Shown: positions 18,492 to 26,488 of the stretch, piece by piece
Numbering within the stretch: the stretch's first letter is position 1
Layout: each line of letters begins with the position of its first letter
From: a virus
Virus record (IMG/VR): IMGVR_UViG_3300032334_000517
Coordinates: 1-40,102 of that record
Strand: one strand, 5' to 3'
DNA: 40,102 nt
Translations under genes and position numbers: made by a program
The notes under the pieces: model-generated
What the model was told of the DNA's origin: nothing
What the model saw: the letters and a program-made list of their open reading frames with translations, nothing else
Database searches by the model: none

Positions 18492-19019
18492 TTATCGCAT
18501 CCGATTCAACCCTGAATTGGCAGAGTTGTTGATAGCGAACTGCGACATTCCATTTGAATAGCCTCTATTGCGTCCAAGTCCAGCACTATTTTGCTGTGAT
18601 CTCCAAGCATTTTGATTAACTGCTTGGCCAGAAGCAGGATTAAATCCACCAGCAGTAAAGCTAGTTCCTGGGCGAGTTTTATAAATAACTTTTGTTGGAG
18701 CATTTGCTTGAGCATTCATAGCGTCTCGGACGCTTCCTCGATAACCTTCGCCAATGTGAACAAGGTTACGCATATTATTATGAGCCTCAGAATATCCTTG
18801 AGCAGTAGGCTGAGCAAAGCCCTTAGTGAAAAGCCTATTGTTAGCCATTGTGTCGAAATTACGAAAACCCTGTACTGCAATTGGATTGTTTTGGCTAACT
18901 CTTGGTCCAGAATAAGAAACCCTTGAAGCTGGTAAAGCCCCAGGTCTAGAAATAAAGCTCACTCCAACAGGCCGATAAACAGCCCTTGAACCAGCAATCG
19001 ATGCCATTGACATTCCCAT
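18492..19019 (-). CDS. Low-complexity Asn/Ser/Gly/Arg-rich protein, unknown
   Basis: This 175-residue basic protein has almost no acidic residues and is rich in N, S, G, R and A. Its tail (FAINNSANSGLNRMR) resembles the tail of the small protein at 38528. Probably structural or internal, because it opens the virion gene block. No recognised domain. Confidence 0.7.
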   Translation of the reverse strand: MGMSMASIAGSRAVYRPVGVSFISRPGALPASRVSYSGPRVSQNNPIAVQGFRNFDTMANNRLFTKGFAQPTAQGYSEAHNNMRNLVHIGEGYRGSVRDAMNAQANAPTKVIYKTRPGTSFTAGGFNPASGQAVNQNAWRSQQNSAGLGRNRGYSNGMSQFAINNSANSGLNRMR

Positions 19020-19023
19020 ATAT

Positions 19024-19221
19024 TTATTCTTTACTTAAAATAGTTTCGTTTTGTTCCTCGTAAGCTTTTTTCACTAGACGAACAATCTGTCTTTGTCCAG
19101 CATAAAACCAAATTTCTTTTTCAGTCATTGTCAATTCTGGGCACTTTTCTGGACACCTTTCATCTAACGCATCTACAAGTGCTTTACTAATAGGAGGAAA
19201 TGACTCGTTTTCTATGGACAT
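19024..19221 (-). CDS. Conserved small protein of T7-like phages, unknown
   Basis: This 65-residue protein contains FPPISKALVDALDERCPEKC and EIWFYAGQRQIVRLVKKAYEEQ. This arrangement is familiar from small proteins located between replication and structural genes of cyanophages and related T7-like phages. It has two close Cys in the middle. Function unknown. It starts 5 bases after the preceding gene stops. Confidence 0.75.
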   Translation of the reverse strand: MSIENESFPPISKALVDALDERCPEKCPELTMTEKEIWFYAGQRQIVRLVKKAYEEQNETILSKE

Positions 19222-19226
19222 AAAAT

Positions 19227-19592
19227 TTACTTAGGAAGGTCGTTAAGCTCTTTTGGAAGCTTACCTAGATCAATTTTATGGCTTGTCTCAATCATAGCAA
19301 GAACGTTCCACGCACAAGCTACATCGTGCCGTTCATCTCTGTGCCCTTCAAGATGCCTAAACAGGTGTCTTAGGGCTGAATCCATATATCTAGAAAGAGG
19401 TTGGCCTAGCTCCCAATTACGCTCAGCATACTTAATCGCACCTTCCTCAAGTTGCCTTGCAACAAGGTGGATTGCGTGAGGCATAAGCAAGTCATACCTG
19501 CCCTTTTTGTCCCTGCTGTCCCGAACAGAACCAGATTTAAAATTCTGTCTTTTACCAGAATCTTTAACTATTACTTCTTTTGTTGCATCCAT
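19227..19592 (-). CDS. dATP/dGTP diphosphohydrolase-like protein (DUF5664 type)
   Basis: This 121-residue protein shows the pattern RYDLLMPHAIHLVARQLEEG, KYAERNWELGQPLSRYMDSA and LRHLFRHLEGHRDERHDVACAWN. Its acidic and histidine residues are spaced as in the N-terminal dATP/dGTP diphosphohydrolase family, related to MazG-type pyrophosphatases. Such enzymes would trim specific dNTPs during infection. A strong AAGGAGGAAAG ribosome site precedes ATG 19592, inside the end of the lipoprotein gene. Substrate cannot be told from sequence. Confidence 0.75.
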   Translation of the reverse strand: MDATKEVIVKDSGKRQNFKSGSVRDSRDKKGRYDLLMPHAIHLVARQLEEGAIKYAERNWELGQPLSRYMDSALRHLFRHLEGHRDERHDVACAWNVLAMIETSHKIDLGKLPKELNDLPK

Positions 19593-19732
19593 CTTTCTTC
19601 CTCCTTTTGAAGCTCAATAACTACCCAATAAGTAGGCACATTAGAATATTGAGTTGGCTCATCTTGAGTTACTATTGGTTGCTCAGAACACCCAACAAAA
19701 ACAAAACAAATTAATATTAGCAGTAGTTTCAT
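19571..19732 (-). CDS. Very small lipoprotein
   Basis: ATG 19732 overlaps the stop of the upstream DUF4406 gene (ATGA). The 53-residue product has a compact signal peptide and lipobox (MKLLLILICFVFVGC, Cys15) and a mature part of 38 residues ending in charged EEERWMQQKK. Size and lipid anchor would suit an Rz1-like outer spanin, but its place among nucleotide genes is unusual. Frame extension upstream adds 10 residues that spoil the signal peptide, so I prefer this start. Confidence 0.75.
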   Translation of the reverse strand: MKLLLILICFVFVGCSEQPIVTQDEPTQYSNVPTYWVVIELQKEEERWMQQKK

Positions 19733-20061
19733 ACATCTATATTTAGAACTGGAATTCCACACTCCCTAGCTACCAGTGCCTCAAGCAAAGCACCAGCACT
19801 TTGTTCAAATCCTGGTAGAAAGTAAATGTAATCGCAAAACAAAAGCTTCTGTAGATCTAACTTAAGATAAGCTGACCTTGAGTGCCCCTTAGATCTATTA
19901 AAGTTATTAGCAGGGTTAACAGGCATATACCCAAGCTCAAACAAAAGGTCTTCTTTAGCGTCAAATAAAGGATAATTAAGGTCTGGCATTCCAGTCATTG
20001 GACCAGAAATATATACTTTCTTGCCTCTACCTTTAGCGGTCTTTAATTCGAACTTTGCCAT
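19729..20061 (-). CDS. DUF4406 / nucleoside 2-deoxyribosyltransferase-like protein
   Basis: This 110-residue protein contains KVYISGPMTGMPDLNYPLFD, a phosphate-binding-type loop of the DUF4406 family. It also has FLPGFEQSAGALLEALVARECG, which matches the family's C-terminal motif. These are Rossmann-like folds related to nucleoside deoxyribosyltransferases, likely acting on nucleotide pools. Its start overlaps the exonuclease gene by 19 bases. Catalytic activity is not proven by sequence alone. Confidence 0.82.
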   Translation of the reverse strand: MAKFELKTAKGRGKKVYISGPMTGMPDLNYPLFDAKEDLLFELGYMPVNPANNFNRSKGHSRSAYLKLDLQKLLFCDYIYFLPGFEQSAGALLEALVARECGIPVLNIDV

Positions 20062-20786
20062 AGTTTTACCTTTCCTGTCTTTTTGTCGTACTCTCCTTTT
20101 CTTAAGATCCTCGCTAGTCGTGCTTGAACAAGGGCTTCTTCCTCACCAAATCCAGCTTTTTTAAAAGCCTTTTTAACTGCATCCCACATTGAATCAATAC
20201 TAGTTAGCCCTTCAAGAATTTTCTCAGCTTTCTTTGGCCCAACCCCAGGGCATCCAGGGTAGTTATCTGCAATGTCTCCAGTAAGAACCTGCATCATAAA
20301 AGCCTTGTCTGCCTCTTCTTCGGTGATAGCGAGAATACCATCGTCTGGCCTGTTCCAATTGTAGTACTTGCTAGGAACACTTTTAAAGTCCTTGTCGAGA
20401 GAAACAATAATGCCACCATTCTCACAAGAAAGGATTGAAAGCACATCGTCTGCTTCAATGTTAGGAAAATGAATAGCTTTGTACGTGTAGATTAAATGCT
20501 CCCTAACTGCACCAAGAGCTACAGGTTTCCTCATCTTTTTCCTGTGCTCTTTATAAGCTGGATGAACATCCTTTCTAAAATTTTTAGAATCGCTTACCGC
20601 AATAACCACAACATCTGCCTTAAGCGTGTGCTTTAACTCCTCAAGAAACACATCAGTACGCTTTTGTGCTTCCCTAACATCGGCGTGGAGCGTCCAGAAG
20701 TCGTTGCCCCAATCAGTAGATTGCTCCGAAAGGAAGGCTTGCTGGTAGGCTACAATATCCCCATCAATATATATTGTTGTGCTCAT
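20043..20786 (-). CDS. 5'-3' exonuclease (gp6-like, FEN family)
   Basis: This 247-residue protein has the FEN/PIN order of acidic residues: IYIDGDIVAY near the start, FPNIEADDVLS near residue 110, IIVSLDKDFKSVP near 128, and TGDIADNYPGCPGVGPKKAE near 170 with the helix-hairpin-helix. T7 gp6 degrades host DNA and removes RNA primers. Its ATG overlaps the stop of the LAGLIDADG gene (ATGA), so translation is probably coupled. Confidence 0.93.
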   Translation of the reverse strand: MSTTIYIDGDIVAYQQAFLSEQSTDWGNDFWTLHADVREAQKRTDVFLEELKHTLKADVVVIAVSDSKNFRKDVHPAYKEHRKKMRKPVALGAVREHLIYTYKAIHFPNIEADDVLSILSCENGGIIVSLDKDFKSVPSKYYNWNRPDDGILAITEEEADKAFMMQVLTGDIADNYPGCPGVGPKKAEKILEGLTSIDSMWDAVKKAFKKAGFGEEEALVQARLARILRKGEYDKKTGKVKLWQSSN

Positions 20787-21217
20787 AGGTATGTTAATTT
20801 CTTAAGCTCCCTAATTTTCTGATCAATTTCTGCTCTTTTTCTAGGATTCTTTGTATTATAGTACTTGAGGCATAGTTCCGCTTGACGCTTTTTTTCACGC
20901 AGAAAAGGGAGTAGTGTCTGGATAACCAGGTGTGCGGTTTCAGAGAAGACTCGCCAACGAAAAGAGGGTCGAGTGTTTTTCTTTTTCCGATCATATCTAG
21001 AAAAATGTCCTCCAAACAATTGCGAATACCTATGTATAATCTTTGGATAACAGGCTTCCACTGATACCATAAGCGTTGAGCCATTGATAATAGCAATGCA
21101 CCCTTCTCCATCGGTGTAACCAGCAAGGTAGGCAATTTCATTTTGAGATATAGACTTAAACTTTAGTGAGTGTCTGCCCAATTTTTTCCCATCCTGAACT
21201 CTCCTGTTAGTGGGCAT
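20783..21217 (-). CDS. LAGLIDADG homing endonuclease overlapping the polymerase end
   Basis: The signature AYLAGYTDGEGCI (about residues 28-40) and the length of 144 residues fit a single-motif LAGLIDADG endonuclease that acts as a dimer. The 5' end overlaps the DNA polymerase gene by 55 bases in the -1 frame. No ribosome site precedes the ATG at 21217. TTG at 21181 is an alternative start with an AGGA ten bases upstream. A third option is a -1 frameshift from the polymerase, described separately. The stop overlaps the exonuclease start. Homing into or next to polA is known in phages. Confidence 0.85.
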   Translation of the reverse strand: MPTNRRVQDGKKLGRHSLKFKSISQNEIAYLAGYTDGEGCIAIINGSTLMVSVEACYPKIIHRYSQLFGGHFSRYDRKKKNTRPSFRWRVFSETAHLVIQTLLPFLREKKRQAELCLKYYNTKNPRKRAEIDQKIRELKKLTYL

Positions 21218-23052
21218 TTGAAATTAAAGAGTTGTCCAGAATCTTCGATTGACTTAACAGCTATTTTGCCAACTTCTTCCGCAATATCTTCCCTGCACTC
21301 AAGTTGCATTTCATCGTGGATGTGGGCTACTAAAGCATAATCAGTACCAAAAACAAAGTCTAATTTTTGTAGTTTTTCCAGTAATAATATAGTTGACATT
21401 TTCATCACTAAAGCACCTGCACTCTGGAGGAGAGTGTTTAGTGCGGAATGACTACTGCGAATCTGAAGCTTTCGCCCATCTAGCCCATTAAGATAACCCT
21501 TTACTTTAAGAGTGTAGTCGATTGATTCCTTAAGCCTTTTAAGAGCAGGTGTCTTGTCTAAAAACTCTCGCTTAATCCGTCTTCCTTCTTCTTGTCCTTT
21601 TCCGATAATGTTACCGATTTTTTCATCCCCTGCCCCATAAAGGAATGCGTAGATGAATGTCTTCGCAGAGTCCCTCGTTGGCAATCCAGCGGAAGCTTGA
21701 TTAACGGAGTGTATATCCCCCTGTATGATGTCTTTTGTGTAAGCTCCTCCATCGTATCGAGCCAAATAGTGGGCGAGACAGCGTAGCTCCAATCCTGAAG
21801 CGTCTGCCCCAACCAACGTCTTGCCTTCTCCAGCAACGAATAATTCTCTACATTCTTTTCCATATTCAGATCCTACTCTAGGTACTTGGGCTATGTTTGG
21901 TTTAGAATGAGTACAACGTCCAGTGATTGCACCATTCGTATTTACTCTGCCGTGAATACGTCCACCTGGCTTAACCATTTTTAACCAAGCTTCATTACCC
22001 TCGGCAAGTTGGCCTATTCTCTTTTGGAGAAGCAGGTATTCTAAGAGGGGTTTTGCCTCTGCATAGCCCAAATTCGCAAGAACTTGAAGCACCGCTTCAT
22101 CCACTTTCGGCTTTCCATCGGGAGTAAATTCTTGTGGTTTCCATCCGTACTTCTTTTTGAACCTTTCCGCAATTTCTTCCCTGCTCCCAGGGTTGAATGG
22201 GATCGTTTTTTCTTTTTGTTTTCCATCTTTGATTAGGCTTAGCCCCTCCTTTTGGGTTTTGTTGTTTTCTTTTGCCCAACGTTTAGCCTCTTCTGAGGCT
22301 TCCGCTTTGCTGGCAAAAACTTTATCCCCAAAGTGATAAGCCCTAGATTTCATCTTTTCAATGGTAGGGCTAAACACCTTCTGAAGCTCAGCTTGTAGCT
22401 CAACTCTACGCTTAGCCATTTTAACATAAAGTTCTTCAGCCTTTTTCTTGTCAAAGGCAAATCCATTTCTTTCTTGTAGAAGAATAGCCTGGAAAAATTT
22501 GTGTTCTAACTCTATAGCCATCTCAGAATAGTTTTTAAGCTTAATGTTCTCCCAAAGCTTTTTTGTTACCTCTACGTCCTTTGCACAATAATCCTCCATC
22601 TCCTGTGACCAGTTAGCAAAGTCGTTGGTATCCTTAAAGTCACCTTTGCGTAAGCCAATCCGATAACCCCAAGCTTTCAGGCTATGCGATCCAATTAGAT
22701 TCTTAGGAAACCAAGAATTCTTTCTAGCAAACCCAAAGTCTCTCTCTCGTAAGTCTGACCAGATAAGGCGAGTACAAACAAGAGTATCTCTAAGTGAGGC
22801 TTCTGGATAAACTCCAAATAACTTGTGAATTACTGGAATGTCAAAGCCAACAATATTATGCCCAACCAGAATATACTCATCCTTGCTTGCGTTAACTAAA
22901 CGATCTACTCCCTCTTGGATGGGCTTACAATTAGTCTCATTGTTGTACCTAGTAGTCTCACCTGTTTTTGTGTCGTGAATGACAAGGCAGTGGATTACCT
23001 TTGTTTCGTCAAGCAAGCCATCCGACTCAATATCAAATATAAGTTCGTTCAT
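21163..23052 (-). CDS. Family A DNA polymerase (T7 gp5-like)
   Basis: This 629-residue protein is somewhat shorter than T7 gp5 (704). Proofreading motifs are intact: D7 and E9 (FDIESDG), D71 (VGHNIVGFD), Y155 and D159 (YCAKD). Polymerase motif A is GADASGLELR near 415, motif B is RDSAKTFIYAFLYG, and motif C is HIHDEMQLE near 577. It copies phage DNA, in T7 with host thioredoxin as clamp. Its start overlaps the previous stop by ATGA. The 3' end carries a possible slippery site and overlaps the homing endonuclease. Confidence 0.97.
   Translation of the reverse strand: MNELIFDIESDGLLDETKVIHCLVIHDTKTGETTRYNNETNCKPIQEGVDRLVNASKDEYILVGHNIVGFDIPVIHKLFGVYPEASLRDTLVCTRLIWSDLRERDFGFARKNSWFPKNLIGSHSLKAWGYRIGLRKGDFKDTNDFANWSQEMEDYCAKDVEVTKKLWENIKLKNYSEMAIELEHKFFQAILLQERNGFAFDKKKAEELYVKMAKRRVELQAELQKVFSPTIEKMKSRAYHFGDKVFASKAEASEEAKRWAKENNKTQKEGLSLIKDGKQKEKTIPFNPGSREEIAERFKKKYGWKPQEFTPDGKPKVDEAVLQVLANLGYAEAKPLLEYLLLQKRIGQLAEGNEAWLKMVKPGGRIHGRVNTNGAITGRCTHSKPNIAQVPRVGSEYGKECRELFVAGEGKTLVGADASGLELRCLAHYLARYDGGAYTKDIIQGDIHSVNQASAGLPTRDSAKTFIYAFLYGAGDEKIGNIIGKGQEEGRRIKREFLDKTPALKRLKESIDYTLKVKGYLNGLDGRKLQIRSSHSALNTLLQSAGALVMKMSTILLLEKLQKLDFVFGTDYALVAHIHDEMQLECREDIAEEVGKIAVKSIEDSGQLFNFKCPLTGEFRMGKNWADTH
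21184..21205 (-). other. Possible -1 frameshift signal at the polymerase 3' end
   Basis: In the polymerase frame the mRNA reads AT-G GGA AAA AAT, giving overlapping slippery heptamers G-GGA-AAA and A-AAA-AAT. An AGGAG lies 10 bases upstream (21205-21201), the spacing used by the stimulator in E. coli dnaX. A -1 slip enters the LAGLIDADG frame directly, five codons before the polymerase stop. I saw no strong hairpin downstream. Confidence 0.35.
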
Positions 23053-23198
23053 TTTCTAAACTCGTTTTTAATTTCTCTTAAACTATTCTCAGTTTCTTTA
23101 TCCCATAAATCATATTCAAGATCCGTCATTTCAGCTATTTCTTTGGAACTTTTAATGTATTTTCTAAAATGCTCTAGCATTGCTGTTTGTTCGTTCAT
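23049..23198 (-). CDS. Small acidic/basic helical protein, unknown
   Basis: A 49-residue frame starts at ATG 23198 with GGAGGAGAAAAGGAA upstream. It overlaps the previous stop by ATGA, and its own stop overlaps the polymerase ATG. Sequence begins MNEQTAMLEHFRKYIKSSKE and is highly charged and helical. The double overlap and good ribosome site make it a convincing gene, probably coupling polymerase translation. No known family. Confidence 0.75.
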   Translation of the reverse strand: MNEQTAMLEHFRKYIKSSKEIAEMTDLEYDLWDKETENSLREIKNEFRK

Positions 23199-23407
23199 TT
23201 CCTTTTCTCCTCCACCTTGCGATTAGTGTAATAAGTTATCGTTTCCCTGGCAATCAATAATGCAGTGTCAACTTGGGTCTGAATAACCCTTAGCTTTATG
23301 GCTTGGCAATGGTCAGATTTATCTTTCATCTTTGCCAAGCTTTTGCTTGCTCTTTCAAGCAGGTCTATTGCCCATTGTGTGCTACTTCTAATTGATTTAA
23401 TCTTCAT
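23195..23407 (-). CDS. Small helical protein, unknown
   Basis: This 70-residue basic protein (MKIKSIRSSTQWAIDLLERA ... YYTNRKVEEKRK) is predicted by eye to be mostly helix, without motifs. It overlaps the primase-helicase stop by ATGA and runs into the next small gene the same way. Function unknown; it belongs to the replication operon by position. Confidence 0.7.
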   Translation of the reverse strand: MKIKSIRSSTQWAIDLLERASKSLAKMKDKSDHCQAIKLRVIQTQVDTALLIARETITYYTNRKVEEKRK

Positions 23408-24999
23408 TGTAATTCCTCTGGTAGGTCAACTGGAGGCTCACCCATATCAGTAAGCCTTCCTCGTTGGGCATCGTACTCCAGGTAGGAGGCAATGCCTGTT
23501 TCCCCTGTAAAACGATTCTTTAGGATTCGAACAATTGTTCTGTTCCTTGTGGTATCGTCTTGCTGGTTACGTTCCAGCCCTAGTACCATATCGCTTAATT
23601 GAGCTATTCCAGCCGATCCACGGAGTTGGCTAAGTGAAGTAGTAGCACCTTCTTCGTGTCCTCTGCCCTCTGGACGCTTTAGATGGGATACAATAATCAT
23701 ACCTACCTTTAATTCCTCAACTAGGGAACGTAGCTTAGTCATTGTGTTATCAATTAGCCTACGTTCATCCCCATCACCCATTCCAGAAACAACTATGCTT
23801 AAATGGTCTAGGATAATCCAACCGCACCCACAACCCTTAGCCATATACCGAATCCTGTTCATAAGATTGTTTGAATCCATCGAACCAAAGTGATCGTATG
23901 TAAAAAACTTTCCAGTAGCTAGGCACGAATCAAAAGCTTCCTTAAGCTCTTTCTCATTTACGTCATTACGTAGATGAAGTGGGCTAGACATCTCAATCCC
24001 CAGGATGCCTAGAGTTGTCCTACGCACCGATTCCTCAAGAGCTATGTAGCCTACGCTTTGTCCATTGCGTAGCAGATGATGGCTTAGCTCCCTACAGAAT
24101 TGACTCTTACCTATGCCCGATCCAGCGGTGATAGTTACAAGCTCACCCTTACGCAAGCCGTGTGTCATTTTAGTAAGCCCTTCGTAGGGGTAAGGAATGG
24201 CTTCCTGTAGGTCGATCTTAGTTATGTAATCCCAAAGATCGTTGCCACCTACGATACCATCTGGACGATATTCCTTAGCCCTCCACATTGCATCGATAAC
24301 CTCTGTGCCTTTTCCAGCGACAAGCATTTCATTTGCGTCCTTCATAGGCAGAGAAGCAATCCTTGCCTTGTTGGGGGAAAGTAAAGCAGAGCATTCCTTG
24401 GAAGCCTTTATACCTGGCTCATCGTTATCAAACATAAACACCACAACCTCAAACTGCTCTAGCCATTCAAGATTCTTGGCTACTGCCTTAAGAGCACCTT
24501 GAGCACCATTAGGCACTGAGACTACTGGCCACTTGTTCTGGTGAAGTTGGCTTACTGAAAGAGCATCAATCTCCCCCTCAGTAATTGTGACCATCTTAAA
24601 GTTACCCTTCCATAGGTGCATACCATACAATCCCATCCTGTTGGCATCCCCGATAATCTTAAAATCCTTGTTAGGAAAGCGAAGCTTTTGAGCAATCACC
24701 TTTCCATCTAAGTCTTTGTAATTAGAAATATGAACTGGCCTACCATTGTAGTAACCCACTCTATAATCCCAACGCTTACAAGTTTCGCTAGTTATACACC
24801 TCTTATTAAGATCAGTTACTTCCCCTTCTACAAACGCTTCCTGTGGCAACATATTAACAATCCTCCTTTGTTGTTCTACCGAACTACCCTTTTCATAATT
24901 TCTGCAAGAAAAGCAGTATCCGTGTCCATCGTCATATCTAGACAAGGCATCGGAACTGCCACACTTGGGGCAAGGTTCGTGGCAAACGAAATTACTCAT
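23404..24999 (-). CDS. Primase-helicase (T7 gp4-like)
   Basis: This 531-residue protein has a zinc-binding domain with C10, C13, C29 and C32, the same CxxC-x15-CxxC spacing as T7 gp4. The TOPRIM motifs follow: ITEGEIDALS near 144 and FMFDNDEPG near 189. The helicase domain has Walker A GSGIGKS near 293 and Walker B IILDHL. It unwinds DNA at the fork and makes primers. Its ATG overlaps the stop of the upstream 68-residue gene. All key residues appear present. Confidence 0.97.
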   Translation of the reverse strand: MSNFVCHEPCPKCGSSDALSRYDDGHGYCFSCRNYEKGSSVEQQRRIVNMLPQEAFVEGEVTDLNKRCITSETCKRWDYRVGYYNGRPVHISNYKDLDGKVIAQKLRFPNKDFKIIGDANRMGLYGMHLWKGNFKMVTITEGEIDALSVSQLHQNKWPVVSVPNGAQGALKAVAKNLEWLEQFEVVVFMFDNDEPGIKASKECSALLSPNKARIASLPMKDANEMLVAGKGTEVIDAMWRAKEYRPDGIVGGNDLWDYITKIDLQEAIPYPYEGLTKMTHGLRKGELVTITAGSGIGKSQFCRELSHHLLRNGQSVGYIALEESVRRTTLGILGIEMSSPLHLRNDVNEKELKEAFDSCLATGKFFTYDHFGSMDSNNLMNRIRYMAKGCGCGWIILDHLSIVVSGMGDGDERRLIDNTMTKLRSLVEELKVGMIIVSHLKRPEGRGHEEGATTSLSQLRGSAGIAQLSDMVLGLERNQQDDTTRNRTIVRILKNRFTGETGIASYLEYDAQRGRLTDMGEPPVDLPEELQ

Positions 25000-25202
25000 T
25001 TACTCTCAAACACTTCAACACCCAAAACATTAATCCTAGCTATGCCATTATTATAGCAAGCGGTATATGGAACTGGAGCAGTATCCTCTAGCTCTTTTTC
25101 AAACTCCTTGAATGATTCTTGGTTTACCCCTACACGTTTAAGTTTTGCACCGAACTTTTCTTCGAAGCTGTTTAAAAAGCTTTTCAAATTCTTTAGTTGC
25201 AT
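24996..25202 (-). CDS. Small protein between endonuclease and primase, unknown
   Basis: This 68-residue protein has a charged helical first half (LKNLKSFLNSFEEKFGAKLK) and a beta-like end (YTACYNNGIARINVLGVEVF). The GGAGAACA ribosome site fits ATG 25202, although the first 65 bases overlap the endonuclease gene in another frame. Its stop overlaps the primase-helicase start. No recognised domain. Confidence 0.7.
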   Translation of the reverse strand: MQLKNLKSFLNSFEEKFGAKLKRVGVNQESFKEFEKELEDTAPVPYTACYNNGIARINVLGVEVFESK

Positions 25203-25587
25203 TGTTCTCCTTCAGCCAACCTTCTGGAATCCTTCCCTCTGCGTGAGGAAAGCCATTCTTGTTAGCCCATTCTGCGTAAGTTGTTTTTGTTTGTTTGTTA
25301 AGCCTGTTCCCTGACCGCTGAAAGACAATCCTAATATCAATCGTAGGAAGAGTCTTCTTGACTAGAACAAGCTTGCTCCTATCTGAGGAGCGAAACCACC
25401 CCTTTGCCTCTACAATAATTCCATTCGGCAGTATGAAATCTGGAGTGTAAACGCACTCCCTAGTGTAGGGCAAACGGATGGATTCATATTCAAACACTGC
25501 TCCCACCCTTTCGAGATGAGAGGCAATGTCTTGTTCCAGCCGAGAACGATACTTAGGTTTCTTAGAAGTCACTACTTCCCTTGGCAT
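25138..25587 (-). CDS. Endonuclease I, Holliday-junction resolvase (gp3-like)
   Basis: The conserved core reads RSRLEQDIASHLERVG, YTPDFILPNGIIVEAKGWF and DIRIVFQRSGNRL, matching T7 endonuclease I including the catalytic Glu, Asp, Glu and Lys of its PD-(D/E)xK site. It cuts branched DNA and helps degrade host DNA. The frame is open much further upstream, but only in the shadow of the SSB gene. Family length (149 in T7) favours ATG 25587 (149 residues) or GTG 25572 (144 residues). The GTG has the better ribosome site (AAGGGA). Confidence 0.93.
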   Translation of the reverse strand: MPREVVTSKKPKYRSRLEQDIASHLERVGAVFEYESIRLPYTRECVYTPDFILPNGIIVEAKGWFRSSDRSKLVLVKKTLPTIDIRIVFQRSGNRLNKQTKTTYAEWANKNGFPHAEGRIPEGWLKENNATKEFEKLFKQLRRKVRCKT

Positions 25588-26194
25588 CAGAATCACTTGT
25601 AAAGATGTTCTCTGGAATGCTTTCGCCACCAGATACAAATCCTTCTTCTTCAGCCGTGAAGCCAAACGCTTCTGCATTTGCAACTCCACTTGGGGATTTA
25701 AGATCGATAACCTGTACCGCTTTGCAACGTAGGCTTGCACCAACGCCAAGAGCAGGGGTATACCAAGGGAACACCTCACACGCTACCTTTAGTATGCTTC
25801 CACCTCCAACACGCTCAGAGATAATCTTTCCCTTGGTGTCAAAGATTGCGGGACGTTGTTCCCACTCTTTGCCTGTCTTCTTGCTTTTGATCTTGGCAGA
25901 AAGAGTGAACTTAATACGCACCTTGCCTGTTTTATTGCCTTCCTTATCCGCATCTTCACGAATAGGAAGCTCAGCAAGCTTAAGCTCTTTCTTCTTCAGC
26001 AACTGGCACTGGTTCTTGTAGTACTCCTTAACACAGGTCTTAACTGAGTCTTGGAATTCCTTAACTTCGTCTGGTTCACAAATCAAACTGACCGAGTACT
26101 CTCCGTCTGGTTTGAATTTGGTATCTGGTTCATTTAGCTTTGGGTAACTTGCTACACCTTTAGGCGAGACAAGCTTTATGATTCTGTCGTTCAT
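25562..26194 (-). CDS. Single-stranded DNA-binding protein (gp2.5-like)
   Basis: At 210 residues it is close to T7 gp2.5 (232). The middle has the OB-fold-like pattern of the family (GKVRIKFTLSAKIKS, PAIFDTKGKII, GGGSILKVACEVFPW). The C-terminus is acidic and ends in Phe (SDSDAKGSSDF), like the T7 tail that contacts polymerase and helicase, though less acidic. It leads the replication module with a good AAAAAGGAGAAACC ribosome site and overlaps the endonuclease gene. Confidence 0.92.
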   Translation of the reverse strand: MNDRIIKLVSPKGVASYPKLNEPDTKFKPDGEYSVSLICEPDEVKEFQDSVKTCVKEYYKNQCQLLKKKELKLAELPIREDADKEGNKTGKVRIKFTLSAKIKSKKTGKEWEQRPAIFDTKGKIISERVGGGSILKVACEVFPWYTPALGVGASLRCKAVQVIDLKSPSGVANAEAFGFTAEEEGFVSGGESIPENIFTSDSDAKGSSDF

Positions 26195-26215
26195 TTATGG
26201 TTTCTCCTTTTTAGT

Positions 26216-26488
26216 TTATTTTACAGACACTTCAGTATCTGCATCATCCAAGATCTCTCTTGGAAAATTGTCGGTTGGGGCGAACTGCAACACGTAGTTC
26301 TTTGGCCAACGAAATCCGCTTGCGTATAAGAAAATCTGGCAAGTATTAAGAACATCGCTGAGTGTGATAGCATCGGTTTTGATGGTGGTTTGTCTTTCAG
26401 GCAAGCCGTTGTACTTTTCCATATGGGTAAAAGTTATAACGTGTACCCCATCTTCTTCAGAGTTAAACTGGTCTTGTGTTTGGTTCAT
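26216..26488 (-). CDS. Conserved small protein after RNA polymerase, unknown
   Basis: This 90-residue acidic protein (ATG 26488 shares a base with the polymerase stop, TGATG) includes VHVITFTHMEKYNGLPERQT and YASGFRWPKNYVLQF. Similar small proteins occur at this place in marine T7-like phages. Function unknown. A GTG one codon upstream is an alternative start. Confidence 0.75.
   Translation of the reverse strand: MNQTQDQFNSEEDGVHVITFTHMEKYNGLPERQTTIKTDAITLSDVLNTCQIFLYASGFRWPKNYVLQFAPTDNFPREILDDADTEVSVK

Noticed and set aside
19227-19592. Diaminopurine (Z) genome pathway
   Set aside because: A dATP/dGTP diphosphohydrolase-like protein alone is common in phages; no PurZ-like or DatZ-like gene is present.
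21558-21863. Extra frames inside the DNA polymerase gene
   Set aside because: They overlap essential polymerase motifs in other frames and show no ribosome site or family likeness.
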